Shown piece by piece: positions 47,801 to 56,281 of a stretch of 64,000 bases of DNA. Every line of letters starts with the position of its first letter. Positions within the stretch are counted from its first letter, which is position 1. The DNA is taken from contig NZ_JAOVZQ010000001.1 of the NCBI RefSeq assembly GCF_026619435.1, positions 379,501 through 443,500 of the forward strand, read 5' to 3'. The DNA comes from Hoeflea ulvae. GTDB lineage: Bacteria; Pseudomonadota; Alphaproteobacteria; Rhizobiales; Rhizobiaceae. Below the pieces are notes generated by a model, which was given only the letters and a program-made list of their open reading frames with translations, had not been told where the DNA came from and did no database searches. Position numbers and translations under genes: made by a program.

Positions 47801-48445
47801 GACGGGCCGCTGCCGCCGCCGCGCCGGCTGCCCCGGCCCTCGGCGCCCTCCGGCGTCGGTGCCGTGCTTGAGGAAAGTGCCGGCATCGCCACCCGCTCGC
47901 CCTTCGCCGACACGTCGTCCGGTTCGGCTGCCGCGCTGGAACGCGGCAGTATGGTTCACCGTCTGCTGCAGGTCCTGCCTGCGGTCGCCCCGGAGGAGCG
48001 GCAGATCGTGCTGGCCCGCTATCTTGCCCGCGCCATGCCTGCCGACCAGGCGGAGGCCTCGCAGGCGCTGGAAAGCCAGATTCTTGCGGTGCTTGCCGAT
48101 CCCCGTTTTGCGCCGATTTTTCAGTCCCCTGGCGAGGCCGAGGTCTCGGTGATGGGAACGCTGCGGATCGGCGGCGAGGACCGGGCGGTATCGGGCCGGA
48201 TCGACCGTATCGCGCTCGATGGAGACAGGGTGCTGGTGGTGGATTACAAGACCGGCCTTGCACCGAATCCCGGCGAGGCGCCGCCTGCCAGCCATGTCTC
48301 CCAGCTCGCGATCTACCGCGCATTGCTGGCGCCGCTCTATCCCGGGCGACAAATTGACGCTGCGCTGGTCTATGTGTCCGGCCCGCTGTTGATTGAAATG
48401 TCCGCGCCTGTATTGGATGAGGCAATGGCCCGCCTGCAAGCCTGA
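44888..48445 (+). CDS. addA: AddA, helicase-nuclease for double-strand break repair
   Basis: AddA is an UvrD-like helicase with a C-terminal nuclease, forming AddAB to process double-strand ends. Walker A VSANAGSGKTHVLARRVIR is near residue 30-50, helicase motif II is VLVDEAQDTAPLQWNVI, and a later motif reads MTVHAAKGLEAPIVFLVDS. The nuclease motif is VVDYKTG near the C-terminus, with a proline-rich linker in between. I start at ATG 44888 (1185 aa), with AGGAG six bases upstream; the frame is open earlier, but within addB. Confidence 0.95.
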   Translation: MTAEATSNPVSDTTLRQNLAATPNLSAWVSANAGSGKTHVLARRVIRLLLRGAPPSAILCLTYTKAASAEMSIRVFRTLGEWVRLDDAELADRLTELEGRRVEPDLLVRARRLFATALETPGGLKIQTIHAFCEAVLHRFPLEANIPGHFNVLDDQKAAELLAEARRQLMSRKIFDEDPDLALAVTTALDTGGEAGFDKLLSGLYARRRDYLAFDAAARASGGAEPMFRTALGLEAGETAATVTQRAWPLDALPVDYIRGLYAFAETAKSATRAHNVSYGLLTCGSEPDPDRRLELLRQVFFTQAGAPAKLGGAASKTVAAQFPDLAERLEQAQAQIMEVCDRLARLNALSVSLTAFRLARRYLGSFEALKTRQALLDYDDLIAATEALLSKSGASAWVHYKLDQGIDHVLVDEAQDTAPLQWNVIGSLSDEFFAGEGARAALRTVFAVGDEKQSIYSFQGARPERFAEERSRVYGRARAADVDFRQVQLRVSFRSSREVLKLVDHVFASADALRGMGSALEPVIHETARQQAPGLVELWPMIAREKTDSDEDWTAAFDDVPESAPAAQLARRIARVLKQWVGIETIEDQKTRELRLVAPGDILVLVRKRDGFVPTLLRTLKATTNIPVAGADRLRLTDHIAVQDLIALGRFAVLADDDLSLAALVKSPLLGLDEDDLFRLTALRPKGQSVWRHMRALSESDEAFAVAVKQLDHWIACATRLPPHDFYATLLGPDGGRRAYLSRLGHEVGDVLDEFLGLALDHEQAGLPGLESFLAMLETESPEIKREMEGQSGAVRIMTVHAAKGLEAPIVFLVDSGGEAYQHSHQPRLWLLPPAPDSKEPPSIPVWLPDKTYENEATAAMRDRMREQAEEEYRRLLYVGLTRAADRLIVCGYRGVREVKTPTWHSLAAAGFDSAAEESGYLVSDIVHDPDGEPFEARRLCRVRGDDTVAPAAEPPATPAAPLAPVLSIPDGPLPPPRRLPRPSAPSGVGAVLEESAGIATRSPFADTSSGSAAALERGSMVHRLLQVLPAVAPEERQIVLARYLARAMPADQAEASQALESQILAVLADPRFAPIFQSPGEAEVSVMGTLRIGGEDRAVSGRIDRIALDGDRVLVVDYKTGLAPNPGEAPPASHVSQLAIYRALLAPLYPGRQIDAALVYVSGPLLIEMSAPVLDEAMARLQA

Positions 48446-48557
48446 TCTGGCAGCACAAATCACGACCCGGTGATGCTGGCCGGAAAAGCCTTGAATAAAG
48501 CTGGCCGAATCATCACATTGACTGCATCAAACAGACTCACCAAAGGAGTGCCCATTC

Positions 48558-48878
48558 ATGGCAACCGTTAAAGTAGACAACGCCAATTTTCAGAGCGAAG
48601 TGCTCGAGTCGACCGTGCCGGTGGTTGTCGATTTCTGGGCCGAATGGTGCGGTCCGTGCAAGATGATTGCCCCCAGTCTCGAGGAAATCTCCGACGAGAT
48701 GGATGGCAGGATCAAGGTCGTCAAGCTCAACATCGACGAGAATCCCGAACTCGCCTCGCAGTTCGGCGTGCGCTCGATTCCGACCCTGGCAATGTTCAAG
48801 GACGGCGCCGTGGCCGACATCAAGGTTGGCGCTTCGCCCAAGAGCGCGCTGGCAAGCTGGATTTCCGGCGCCGCCTGA
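48558..48878 (+). CDS. trxA: Thioredoxin 1
   Basis: TrxA is the general cytosolic disulfide reductase. The active site WCGPCK starts at residue 30, [17 protein letters not shown] being the full block, and the cis-proline is in [14 protein letters not shown]. The length, 106 aa, is standard. It stands alone, with a good AAAGGAG upstream and a strong terminator downstream. Confidence 0.97.
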   Translation: MATVKVDNANFQSEVLESTVPVVVDFWAEWCGPCKMIAPSLEEISDEMDGRIKVVKLNIDENPELASQFGVRSIPTLAMFKDGAVADIKVGASPKSALASWISGAA

Positions 48879-48904
48879 TCCGGGCAAGCCGGAACTGAAG
48901 ATCG

Positions 48905-48933
48905 AACCCGTCCGGGCAACCGGGCGGGTTTTT
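48905..48933 (+). terminator. Intrinsic terminator after trxA
   Basis: A 9-bp stem (CCCGTCCGG with CCGGGCGGG, one T-G pair) closed by the stable tetraloop GCAA is followed by TTTTT, with two extra A-T pairs at the base. It starts 27 bp after the trxA stop. On the other strand it also lies beyond the end of folC. Confidence 0.9.
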
Positions 48934-48959
48934 GCTGCGCGGGCTGCAGCCGATGCGGT

Positions 48960-50324
48960 TCAGACCGGCGGCGTGCCGTTGAGCTTGAGCACGTCGCCCA
49001 GGAGATAGAGCGATCCGCCGATCAGGATGCGCGGCGGCCGTTCGTCGGGATTCCAGTTCTTGCACACCGAGGCGATCGCGGTTTCGACATTTACAGCAGA
49101 TTCAGCCGTGAGACCGGCCTCGACGGCCGACTGCGCCAGCAGATCCGGGTCGATGCCGGCCTCCGAAGCCGGCACAGGAACGGTGTAGACATGCCTGGCC
49201 ATGCCGGCAAAGGCTTCGAAATAACCCACCGGATCCTTGGTGTTGATCATGCCGGTGATCAGGAACAGCGGCCGCGATTCGCGGTCGTTGAGATTGGCCA
49301 TGGCTTCGGCGATCACCAGGCCAGCGCCGGGATTGTGGCCGCCGTCGATCCACAATTCCGCGTCCTGCATGGCGAAGTCCGCAAGCCGCCCCTCGGCGAG
49401 CCGCTCCAGCCGTCCGGGCCAGTAGACATGGGTCAGGCCGCTGGCGATCGCCGCTTCATCAAGCTCGAACCCTGCGGCTTTCAGCGCCCTGATGGCGGCC
49501 GCCGCATTGGCCTGCTGGTGCCGGCCGGCAAGTCTGGGCAAGGGCAGATCCATCAGCTCGTCTTCATCCTGATAGGCCAGCCGACCGTGCTCCTGGACCG
49601 TGAAGAAGTCCTGGCCATAAACGCTGACGGGACATCTGAGCCGTTCGGCGATGTTGAGAATGACCTCGCGGGCGGCGTCTTCAGTCTGGGCGCCGATCAC
49701 CACCGGTGATCCCTGCTTGATGATGCCGGCCTTTTCCATGGCGATCAGCTCGACCCGGTCGCCGAGATAGGCCTGATGGTCGAGCGAAATCGACATGATT
49801 ACCGCGACCGCAGGATGCGCGATCACATTGGTCGCATCGAAGCGGCCGCCAAGTCCGACCTCGATCAGCGCGGCATCGGCCGGGTGCTCGGCAAACAGCA
49901 CGAACATCACCGCGGTGAGGATCTCGAACACGGTGATCGTCTCGCCCTGATTGGCAGCAGCGACCCGCCGCACCGCATCGGCCAGCACCTCGTCATCGAC
50001 CAGATGGCCGCTGCCATCCGCGCCGATGCGGAAACGTTCGTGCCAGTTGACCAGATGCGGGGAGGTGTGGACATGGACCTTCAGGCCCTGCGCTTCCAGG
50101 ATCGCCCGGCAGAATGCGCTGGTTGAACCCTTGCCATTGGTGCCGGCGATGTGGATCACCGGCGGCAGTCTCTCATGCGGATTGCCCAGACGCTCCAAGA
50201 GCCGGGTGATCCGCCCGAGCGAAAGGTCAAACCCCTTCGGATGCAGCGCCATCAGCGCATCGATTTCCCGTTCGGCAGCCGACACGAGCGCTCCTCCCGC
50301 CGAAGTCATCGGCCTTTGTGCCAT
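48960..50324 (-). CDS. folC: Folylpolyglutamate synthase / dihydrofolate synthase
   Basis: FolC makes dihydrofolate from dihydropteroate and adds glutamates to folates. The P-loop HIAGTNGKGSTSAFCRAIL is near residues 50-70, with LGRITRLLERLGNP before it and EVGLGGRFDATNV later. I start at MAQRPMTSAGG (454 aa), 11 bp after accD; a second ATG five codons on is as likely. The frame is open further upstream but lies within accD. It is the last gene of the trpFB-flavodoxin-trpA-accD-folC block. Confidence 0.94.
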   Translation of the reverse strand: MAQRPMTSAGGALVSAAEREIDALMALHPKGFDLSLGRITRLLERLGNPHERLPPVIHIAGTNGKGSTSAFCRAILEAQGLKVHVHTSPHLVNWHERFRIGADGSGHLVDDEVLADAVRRVAAANQGETITVFEILTAVMFVLFAEHPADAALIEVGLGGRFDATNVIAHPAVAVIMSISLDHQAYLGDRVELIAMEKAGIIKQGSPVVIGAQTEDAAREVILNIAERLRCPVSVYGQDFFTVQEHGRLAYQDEDELMDLPLPRLAGRHQQANAAAAIRALKAAGFELDEAAIASGLTHVYWPGRLERLAEGRLADFAMQDAELWIDGGHNPGAGLVIAEAMANLNDRESRPLFLITGMINTKDPVGYFEAFAGMARHVYTVPVPASEAGIDPDLLAQSAVEAGLTAESAVNVETAIASVCKNWNPDERPPRILIGGSLYLLGDVLKLNGTPPV

Positions 50325-50335
50325 GGTCGAATGCT

Positions 50336-51250
50336 CTATTCGGCGGCTTCGGCAGGAACGGGTTCGGCAGCCGGGGCGGGAAGCGCCATCGGTTCCGGGG
50401 CATCGAGCTTGAGGAAGATCCGCAGCAGGCGGGCAACCGTCGCCGGAATGTCGTGGCGGTGCACCACCATGTCGATCATGCCGTGATCGAGCAGATATTC
50501 CGACGTCTGAAAGCCTTCGGGCAGTTTTTCCCGGATGGTCTGTTCGATCACGCGTTTGCCGGCAAAGCAGATTTCTGCACCGGGCTCGGCCAGGTGCACG
50601 TCGCCGAGCATGGCATAGGAGGCGGAGACGCCGCCGGTGGTCGGATTGGTCAGCACCACGATATAGGGCAGGCCCGCTTCCTTGAGCATTTCGACCGCCA
50701 CAGTCGTCCGCGGCAGCTGCATCAGCGACAGGATGCCTTCCTGCATGCGGGCGCCGCCCGATGCCGGGAACATGACCAGCGGGCAATGGCGCGCGATCGC
50801 GGCTTCGAAGGCCTGGATGATGGCTTCGCCGGCTGCGATGCCGAGCGAACCGCCCATGAAGGAGAAGTCATGCACGCAGGCGACGATCTCGACGCCCTGC
50901 ATCGTGCCATGCGCCGCAACGATGGAATCCTCCAGCCCGGTCTTGGTCCGGTTTTCACGGAGCCGGTCGACATATTTCTTCGAATCCCGGAACTTGAGCG
51001 GATCCTGAGGCACCTTCGGCGCCGGCAGAAGTTCGTATTTTCCCTCGTCAAAGACATGTTTGAGCCGCGCTTCGGCCGACATCTTCATGTGGTAGCCGGA
51101 AGCCGGAATGACGAAATGGTTTTCCTCAAGATCGTTGTGGAACACCATTTCCCCGGTTTCGGGGCATTTGATCCACAGATTCTCCGGCACCTCGCGGCGG
51201 CCGAGCATCGAATTGATCTTTGGCCTGACGTAGTTGGTAATCCAGTTCAA
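50336..51250 (-). CDS. accD: Acetyl-CoA carboxylase carboxyltransferase subunit beta
   Basis: AccD forms the carboxyltransferase with AccA, making malonyl-CoA. The family N-terminus [14 protein letters not shown] is followed by the region that is a four-cysteine zinc ribbon in E. coli. Here it reads [10 protein letters not shown] and [11 protein letters not shown], so only one cysteine remains. The catalytic core has [16 protein letters not shown] and [14 protein letters not shown]. The start is a TTG with GGAG eight bases upstream (304 aa). trpA lies just upstream, a pairing common in proteobacteria. Confidence 0.95.
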   Translation of the reverse strand: MNWITNYVRPKINSMLGRREVPENLWIKCPETGEMVFHNDLEENHFVIPASGYHMKMSAEARLKHVFDEGKYELLPAPKVPQDPLKFRDSKKYVDRLRENRTKTGLEDSIVAAHGTMQGVEIVACVHDFSFMGGSLGIAAGEAIIQAFEAAIARHCPLVMFPASGGARMQEGILSLMQLPRTTVAVEMLKEAGLPYIVVLTNPTTGGVSASYAMLGDVHLAEPGAEICFAGKRVIEQTIREKLPEGFQTSEYLLDHGMIDMVVHRHDIPATVARLLRIFLKLDAPEPMALPAPAAEPVPAEAAE

Positions 51251-51286
51251 GGCGTTTTCTCCGGTTCGTCACCCAATGTGGGGGTG

Positions 51287-52126
51287 TTACTGCGTCGACG
51301 CAAGCCGCGAGGCGCGAACGCCGGTGGCGAGGCCGCGCACCATGGTGGCGACGCTTTCGACCGTGTCGGTCGTGGCCGCGCCCTTGGCGTCAAGCGTATT
51401 GGCGATCTGGTTGACAATGGCCGTGCCGACCACCACGCCGTCGGCGGACTGGCCGATGGCGCGGGCCTGTTCGGCGGTCTTAACACCAAAGCCGACACAG
51501 ACCGGCAGGCTGGTGTGGCTCTTGATCCGGTCGACGGCGGTGTTGACCTTCGACGTGTCGGCGATGGCTGAACCGGTGATGCCGGTCATCGAGACGTAAT
51601 AGACAAAGCCCGACGTGTTGCTCAGCACCCGCGGCAGGCGCTTGTCATCGGTTGTCGGTGTTGCCAGCCGGATGAAATTGATTCCGGCTTTCAGCGCCGG
51701 CAGGCACAATTCCTCGTCCATCTCCGGCGGCAGATCGACCACGATCAGCCCGTCGATCCCGGCCTCGATGGCATCCGCCAGAAACCGGTCGACGCCATAG
51801 ATGTAGATCGGGTTGTAATAGCCCATCAGCACGATCGGCGTCTCATTGTCGCTTCTGCGGAAGTCCCGCGCCAGATCGAGTGTCCTGACCAGTGTCTGAC
51901 CGCCCTTGAGCGCCCGCTGTCCGGCCATCTGGATCGCCGGGCCGTCGGCCATCGGATCTGAAAACGGCATGCCGAGCTCAATGACGTCGGAACCGGCGCC
52001 CGGAAGCGCCTGCATGATCTTCAGCGAGGTGTCGTAATCCGGATCGCCGCCCATGAAATAGGTCACCAGCGCCGGCCGTCCCTCGGCCTTGAGTTTCTCA
52101 AAACGGGTGTCGATGCGAGTGGTCAT
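51287..52126 (-). CDS. trpA: Tryptophan synthase alpha subunit
   Basis: TrpA cleaves indole-3-glycerol phosphate to indole and passes it to TrpB. The catalytic glutamate is in [19 protein letters not shown], the aspartate in [10 protein letters not shown], and the phosphate site includes [11 protein letters not shown]. The length is 279 aa. Its ATG follows the flavodoxin-family stop with no spacing, so trpB and trpA are separated by one whole gene while remaining in one transcript. Confidence 0.96.
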   Translation of the reverse strand: MTTRIDTRFEKLKAEGRPALVTYFMGGDPDYDTSLKIMQALPGAGSDVIELGMPFSDPMADGPAIQMAGQRALKGGQTLVRTLDLARDFRRSDNETPIVLMGYYNPIYIYGVDRFLADAIEAGIDGLIVVDLPPEMDEELCLPALKAGINFIRLATPTTDDKRLPRVLSNTSGFVYYVSMTGITGSAIADTSKVNTAVDRIKSHTSLPVCVGFGVKTAEQARAIGQSADGVVVGTAIVNQIANTLDAKGAATTDTVESVATMVRGLATGVRASRLASTQ

Positions 52127-52834
52127 TCAGGATTTTCCGATCTCGGGGTGGTCAAATCGCGCGCCGTCGTTCCAGGCCCCAACATCATTGCCATGATTGG
52201 GAATGCCGCCGGCATCCTTGAGCATCCGCGCCAGATGCATCAGGTTCCAGGTCATGAAGGTGGTGTTGCGCTTGGTGAAATCATTGTCGTAGCCGGCGCC
52301 GTCGTCGCCATAGGACTTGCCCGGACCGACTTCGCCGATCCAGCCGCTGTCGGCCTGCGGCGGAATCGTGTAGCCGACATGCTGCATGGCATAGAGGCAG
52401 GTCATCGAGGCATGCTTGACGCCATCCTCGTTGCCGGTGATGACGCAGCCGCCGACCTTGCCGTAGAAAATATACTGGCCGCGGTCGTTGCGCTGGCCGG
52501 AATGGGCGTAAAGCCGTTCGATGATCACCCGGCACAGCGAGGACTCCTCGCCCAGCCACAAGGGCGTTCCGATCACCAGAATGTCGGCGTCGCGGATTTT
52601 GGGCCAGAAGATTTCCGGCCAGTCGTCCCTGTCCGCGCCATGCTCGCGCATGTCAGGCTGGACGCCAAAGGCGATGTGATGATCGGCGGCGCGCAAATAA
52701 TCGACCTGCACGCCATTGGTCTCCATGATCGCCATGCCATTGCGCATCAGCCGCTCGGTGTGGCTTTCGCCTTGTGCCGTGCTTTTGAGCGTGGTGTTGA
52801 TGAACACCGCCTTGAGATCGGAAAAGCCGGACAT
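52127..52834 (-). CDS. NAD(P)H-dependent FMN oxidoreductase / flavodoxin family protein
   Basis: 235 aa. The flavodoxin-like fold begins LKAVFINTTLKSTAQGESHTERLM, and the flavin-binding PxxW-like turn ADILVIGTPLWLGEESSLCRVIIER is present. A later VGGCVITGNEDGVKHA segment suits the NADPH-dependent FMN reductase group, and the C-terminal YDNDFTKRNTTFMTWNLMHLARML is conserved-looking. The start lies two bases after the trpB stop and the stop abuts trpA. No role in tryptophan synthesis is known. A longer reading upstream would overlap trpB and is rejected. Confidence 0.82.
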   Translation of the reverse strand: MSGFSDLKAVFINTTLKSTAQGESHTERLMRNGMAIMETNGVQVDYLRAADHHIAFGVQPDMREHGADRDDWPEIFWPKIRDADILVIGTPLWLGEESSLCRVIIERLYAHSGQRNDRGQYIFYGKVGGCVITGNEDGVKHASMTCLYAMQHVGYTIPPQADSGWIGEVGPGKSYGDDGAGYDNDFTKRNTTFMTWNLMHLARMLKDAGGIPNHGNDVGAWNDGARFDHPEIGKS

Positions 52835-52836
52835 GA

Positions 52837-54057
52837 TCAGAGCTCCACGCCGAGGATCTTGCCGACAGTGAAGATGTCCTTGTCGCCGCGGCCGCACAGA
52901 TTCATCACGATGATCTGGTCCTTGCCCATTTTCGGCGCCCGCTTGATCACTTCGGCCAGCGCATGGCTTGGTTCCAGCGCTGGAATGATGCCCTCGAGCT
53001 TGGTCAGCAGCTGGAAGGCTTCCAGAGCTTCCGTGTCCATGATCGGCACATATTCCACCCGGCTCGATTCCTTCAGCCAGGAATGCTCAGGCCCGATGCC
53101 GGGATAGTCGAGGCCGGCCGAGATCGAATGGCCTTCCTTGATCTGCCCGTCGCCATCCTGCAGCAGATAGGTGCGGTTGCCATGCAGCACGCCGGGCGAA
53201 CCGGCGGTCAGCGAGGCGCAATGCTCTTCGCCTTCCAGGCCCTTGCCGCCGGCCTCGACGCCGACAATCTGCACGTCCTTGTCATCAAGGAACGGGTGGA
53301 ACAGGCCGATGGCATTGGAACCGCCGCCGACCGCGGCAACCAGCATGTCGGGCAGGCGGCCTTCGGCAGCCATCATCTGCTCGCGGGTTTCCTCGCCGAT
53401 CACCGCCTGGAAGGTGCGGACCATTTCCGGATAGGGATGCGGTCCGGCCGCAGTCCCGATCAGGTAATAGGTGTCGTCGACATTGGTGACCCAGTCGCGC
53501 AGCGCCTCGTTCATCGCGTCCTTCAGCGTGCCGTGGCCGGAAGAGACCGGATGCACCTGGGCGCCGAGCAATTTCATCCGGAACACGTTTGGCGCCTGAC
53601 GCTGCACGTCGGTGGCGCCCATATAGACTTCGCAGGGATAGCCGAAACGCGCCGCAACGGTGGCCGAGGCGACACCGTGCTGGCCGGCGCCGGTTTCGGC
53701 GATGATCCGGGTCTTGCCCATGCGCTTGGCCAGCAGGATCTGGCCGAGGCAATTGTTGATCTTGTGCGAACCGGTGTGGTTGAGCTCGTCGCGCTTGAAA
53801 TAGATTTTCGCGCCGCCGAGATGCTCGGTCAGCCGCTCGGCGAAATAGAGCGGCGACGGCCGGCCGGTGTAATGCGCATTGAGATGATCAAGCTCGGCGC
53901 GGAAGGCAGGATCGGCTTTCGCCTTGGTCCATTCCTCTTCCAGCTCCAGGATCAGCGGCATCAGCGTTTCGGCGACGAAACGGCCGCCAAAAATGCCGAA
54001 CATGCCCTGTTCATCGGGTCCGGTGCGGAATGAATTCGGAGGGGTTGTCTGGTTCAA
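52837..54057 (-). CDS. trpB: Tryptophan synthase beta subunit
   Basis: TrpB joins indole to serine with pyridoxal phosphate. The catalytic lysine is in [26 protein letters not shown] is the substrate loop, and the phosphate of PLP is held by [10 protein letters not shown]. The length is 406 aa from a TTG start preceded by AGGAG nine bases upstream. The TTG gives [24 protein letters not shown], which matches the family, whereas the next ATG would cut into it. trpF lies five bases upstream. Confidence 0.95.
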   Translation of the reverse strand: MNQTTPPNSFRTGPDEQGMFGIFGGRFVAETLMPLILELEEEWTKAKADPAFRAELDHLNAHYTGRPSPLYFAERLTEHLGGAKIYFKRDELNHTGSHKINNCLGQILLAKRMGKTRIIAETGAGQHGVASATVAARFGYPCEVYMGATDVQRQAPNVFRMKLLGAQVHPVSSGHGTLKDAMNEALRDWVTNVDDTYYLIGTAAGPHPYPEMVRTFQAVIGEETREQMMAAEGRLPDMLVAAVGGGSNAIGLFHPFLDDKDVQIVGVEAGGKGLEGEEHCASLTAGSPGVLHGNRTYLLQDGDGQIKEGHSISAGLDYPGIGPEHSWLKESSRVEYVPIMDTEALEAFQLLTKLEGIIPALEPSHALAEVIKRAPKMGKDQIIVMNLCGRGDKDIFTVGKILGVEL

Positions 54058-54062
54058 ATCAT

Positions 54063-54728
54063 CTACTCCTGGGGCCGTCCCTTGTCTGCGTCGCGAACCG
54101 CGCGGACGAAGCTGTCCATCATCTCGAGGCTTTTCACACCGGGCGCGCTTTCCACGCCGGATGATACATCGACACCGGTTGCGTGGCTGATGCCGAGCGC
54201 CTCGCCGATATTGTCTTTCGTCAATCCACCGGAAAGCATGTAATTGGCGGCCCCGTCAAGCGTGGCAAGGAGTCGCCAGTCGAAGCTGACGCCATTGCCG
54301 CCCGGCAGATCCGAGCCTTTCGGCGCCTTGGCATCAAACAGAAACCGGTCGGCAATGCCCTTGTAGGGCTCAATCTTGTCAAAATCAGCGGCGTCGCGAA
54401 TGGCAAAGGCCTTCATCACCGGCAATCCGTAGCGGCTCTTGAGTTCCGCTGCGCGGTGCGGGCTTTCGCCGCCATGCAGTTGCAGCCAGTCGGGCCTGAC
54501 CTTTGCCACGATCTCGTCGAGACCGGCATTGTCCATGTCCACCGTCACGGCCACGGTTTTGAGACCCCGCGACCGGGCCTGCCCGGCCAGCGCGCTGGCC
54601 GTCTCCACGCTGACGTGACGCGGGCTCTTTGGGAAAAAGATGAACCCGGCCATATCGGCCCCGAGATCGGCAGCGCGATCCATGGCCTCCGGCGTGCTCA
54701 ACCCGCAAATCTTGATGGTCGCTGTCAT
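54063..54728 (-). CDS. trpF: Phosphoribosylanthranilate isomerase
   Basis: TrpF isomerises N-phosphoribosylanthranilate, the step before TrpC. The catalytic cysteine is in [12 protein letters not shown] near residue 8, and the phosphate-binding end has [12 protein letters not shown] and [16 protein letters not shown]. The length is 221 aa. It is the first gene of the minus-strand trpF-trpB-flavodoxin-trpA-accD-folC run. A 106-bp gap before it presumably holds the promoter. Confidence 0.95.
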   Translation of the reverse strand: MTATIKICGLSTPEAMDRAADLGADMAGFIFFPKSPRHVSVETASALAGQARSRGLKTVAVTVDMDNAGLDEIVAKVRPDWLQLHGGESPHRAAELKSRYGLPVMKAFAIRDAADFDKIEPYKGIADRFLFDAKAPKGSDLPGGNGVSFDWRLLATLDGAANYMLSGGLTKDNIGEALGISHATGVDVSSGVESAPGVKSLEMMDSFVRAVRDADKGRPQE

Positions 54729-54834
54729 GGCGCCTGACGTCGCATAAAACCGTGGCGGAGTCGAGATATGGATGCGCGATCAATCGGCAGGGCTGCCCCA
54801 GCTCCGCAGGTGCCGGGCAACCGGTGCTTGACCC

Positions 54835-55581
54835 CTAGAACGTCACTGCGAACAGCCGCGAGCCGTTCTGCTTGAGCCAGCGCTTGGCTTCCTTGGTGCG
54901 CGGGCACAATTGCTCGCAGGTGGCCCAGAAACCGGGGCCGTGGTTCATTTCCTTCAGATGCGCCACCTCATGGGCGGCGAGATAGTCGATGACGAAATCC
55001 GGCGCCATGGCGATGCGCCAGGAAAATGCCAGATTGCCCTCGGAGGTGCAGGATCCCCAGCGGCTCTTGGTGTCCTTGTAGGCGATCGCCCGCACCGGTT
55101 TGCCCAGCGTTGCCGCATGCATCCGCACGGCCGCCTCGAGCTCGCGCTTGGCCACCCGCTTGAGGTGATCGCTCACGCGCCGTCCGACATGTTCTTCCGC
55201 GCCCGACACCATCAGCGTCGGCACGCCGTCGATTTCGGTTTCTTCGGCCAGGCCGCGCAGCTTGCCGGTCAGTTCGATGCGGTGATCGACGCCGCGAATG
55301 GCGATGGTCTTGTCCTGGGCCAGCGGTCCGGCTTCGGTGACGCGGGCCAGCCGGGTCATCAGCCAGCCATGATGGCGAGTGAGAAATTCATCGATCTCAC
55401 GCTCGGGAAGGCCGCGCGGCACGGTCAGTTTCAGCGCCTGGCCGCCGGGCTCGATCCGCAGCGTCATCCGCGTCGCCCGCGCGTTCTCCCGCACAGTCAG
55501 CGGCAGCTCGCGGCCATTGACGGTGATCGCCGCCGGCCGTGCCGTGGTTTTCCTGGGAGCCGTGCGGCCAAATCCGAACAT
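54835..55581 (-). CDS. YgjP-like M48-type metallopeptidase domain protein
   Basis: 248 aa, SprT/YgjP (DUF45) family zinc metallopeptidase-like protein. The zinc motif HEVAH, within YLAAHEVAHLKEMNHGPGFW, is intact, with KSRWGSCTSEGNLAFSWR just before it as the family block. No signal peptide is visible, so it is probably cytosolic. Its physiological substrate is unknown. It is followed on the same strand by trpF after about 106 bp and probably has its own promoter. Confidence 0.86.
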   Translation of the reverse strand: MFGFGRTAPRKTTARPAAITVNGRELPLTVRENARATRMTLRIEPGGQALKLTVPRGLPEREIDEFLTRHHGWLMTRLARVTEAGPLAQDKTIAIRGVDHRIELTGKLRGLAEETEIDGVPTLMVSGAEEHVGRRVSDHLKRVAKRELEAAVRMHAATLGKPVRAIAYKDTKSRWGSCTSEGNLAFSWRIAMAPDFVIDYLAAHEVAHLKEMNHGPGFWATCEQLCPRTKEAKRWLKQNGSRLFAVTF

Positions 55582-55692
55582 GGGGGCGTTTTATCCGATT
55601 CGCTGCGGGGGCATGTGCGAAAAAGCGCGCTGGCGTGCACGAAAAAGCGGCGCCCTGGACAGGACGCCGCCTTTATTTGCGGGGATTGGCAT

Positions 55693-56119
55693 TCAGCCGT
55701 CGATTTCAGGCGCCGGGCCGGTCTTGGCGGCCTTGTTCTGGCGGGCGGCCATGAACTGCTCGAACTCGGTGCGGTCACGCGCCATGCGCAGGTCGCGCAT
55801 ATGCTGGTCGAATTCGCGGCGCATCTCGTCGAGCTTCTTGCGTTCCTCGTCCAGCCGGGCCATTTCGGCATCGCGCCAGTCGTCAAAGGCTGCATTGCCG
55901 CTGCTGGAGCGCATGCCATTGCCGCTTTTCTTGCGGAACGCGCCGGCGAAATCATCGGTTGCGCGGTTCACGTCTGCCTTGAAGGCGTCAAGCCGGTCAC
56001 CCCAGATGATATAGGCGAGCATGGCCAGGCCCAGCGGCCAGAAAACCATGAAACCCAAAACCATCAAGGCGATGGTCGCCGGTGTCCATGCGGGACGAGA
56101 TCAATGCGGTCTGTGTCAT
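55693..56119 (-). CDS. DUF2852 family protein, N-terminus broken by a one-base frameshift
   Basis: A small membrane-associated protein: one hydrophobic span (VLGFMVFWPLGLAMLAYIIWG) followed by a charged, coiled-coil-prone tail (DEERKKLDEMRREFDQHMRDLR). An open frame begins at TTG/ATG near 56067 (124 aa), but an ATG at 56119 reads MTQTALI, and RPAWTPATIAL precedes the span in the other frame. The joined form fits the usual start of this family as I recall it. Removal of one T at about 56097-56099 restores it. Either a shorter protein starts at 56064 or the sequence carries an extra base. Confidence 0.72.
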
Positions 56120-56281
56120 CAGGTAAAACCTCATCAGGTGAAGGGAAGCGGGGATCGTTCCCTAGTGTATTTGATGTGGTATGAATCGCAGGCCTATTCA
56201 AGAAAATGGCCACGGAAATCCGATATTTCCCTGTTTTCACTGAGAAATTTCGAACCTCTAAAACGCCGTTGAATTTCCGCG

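Noticed and set aside
46577..48463. Long open frame antisense to addA
   Set aside because: The sense strand encodes the AddA helicase and nuclease motifs; the antisense frame is a shadow.
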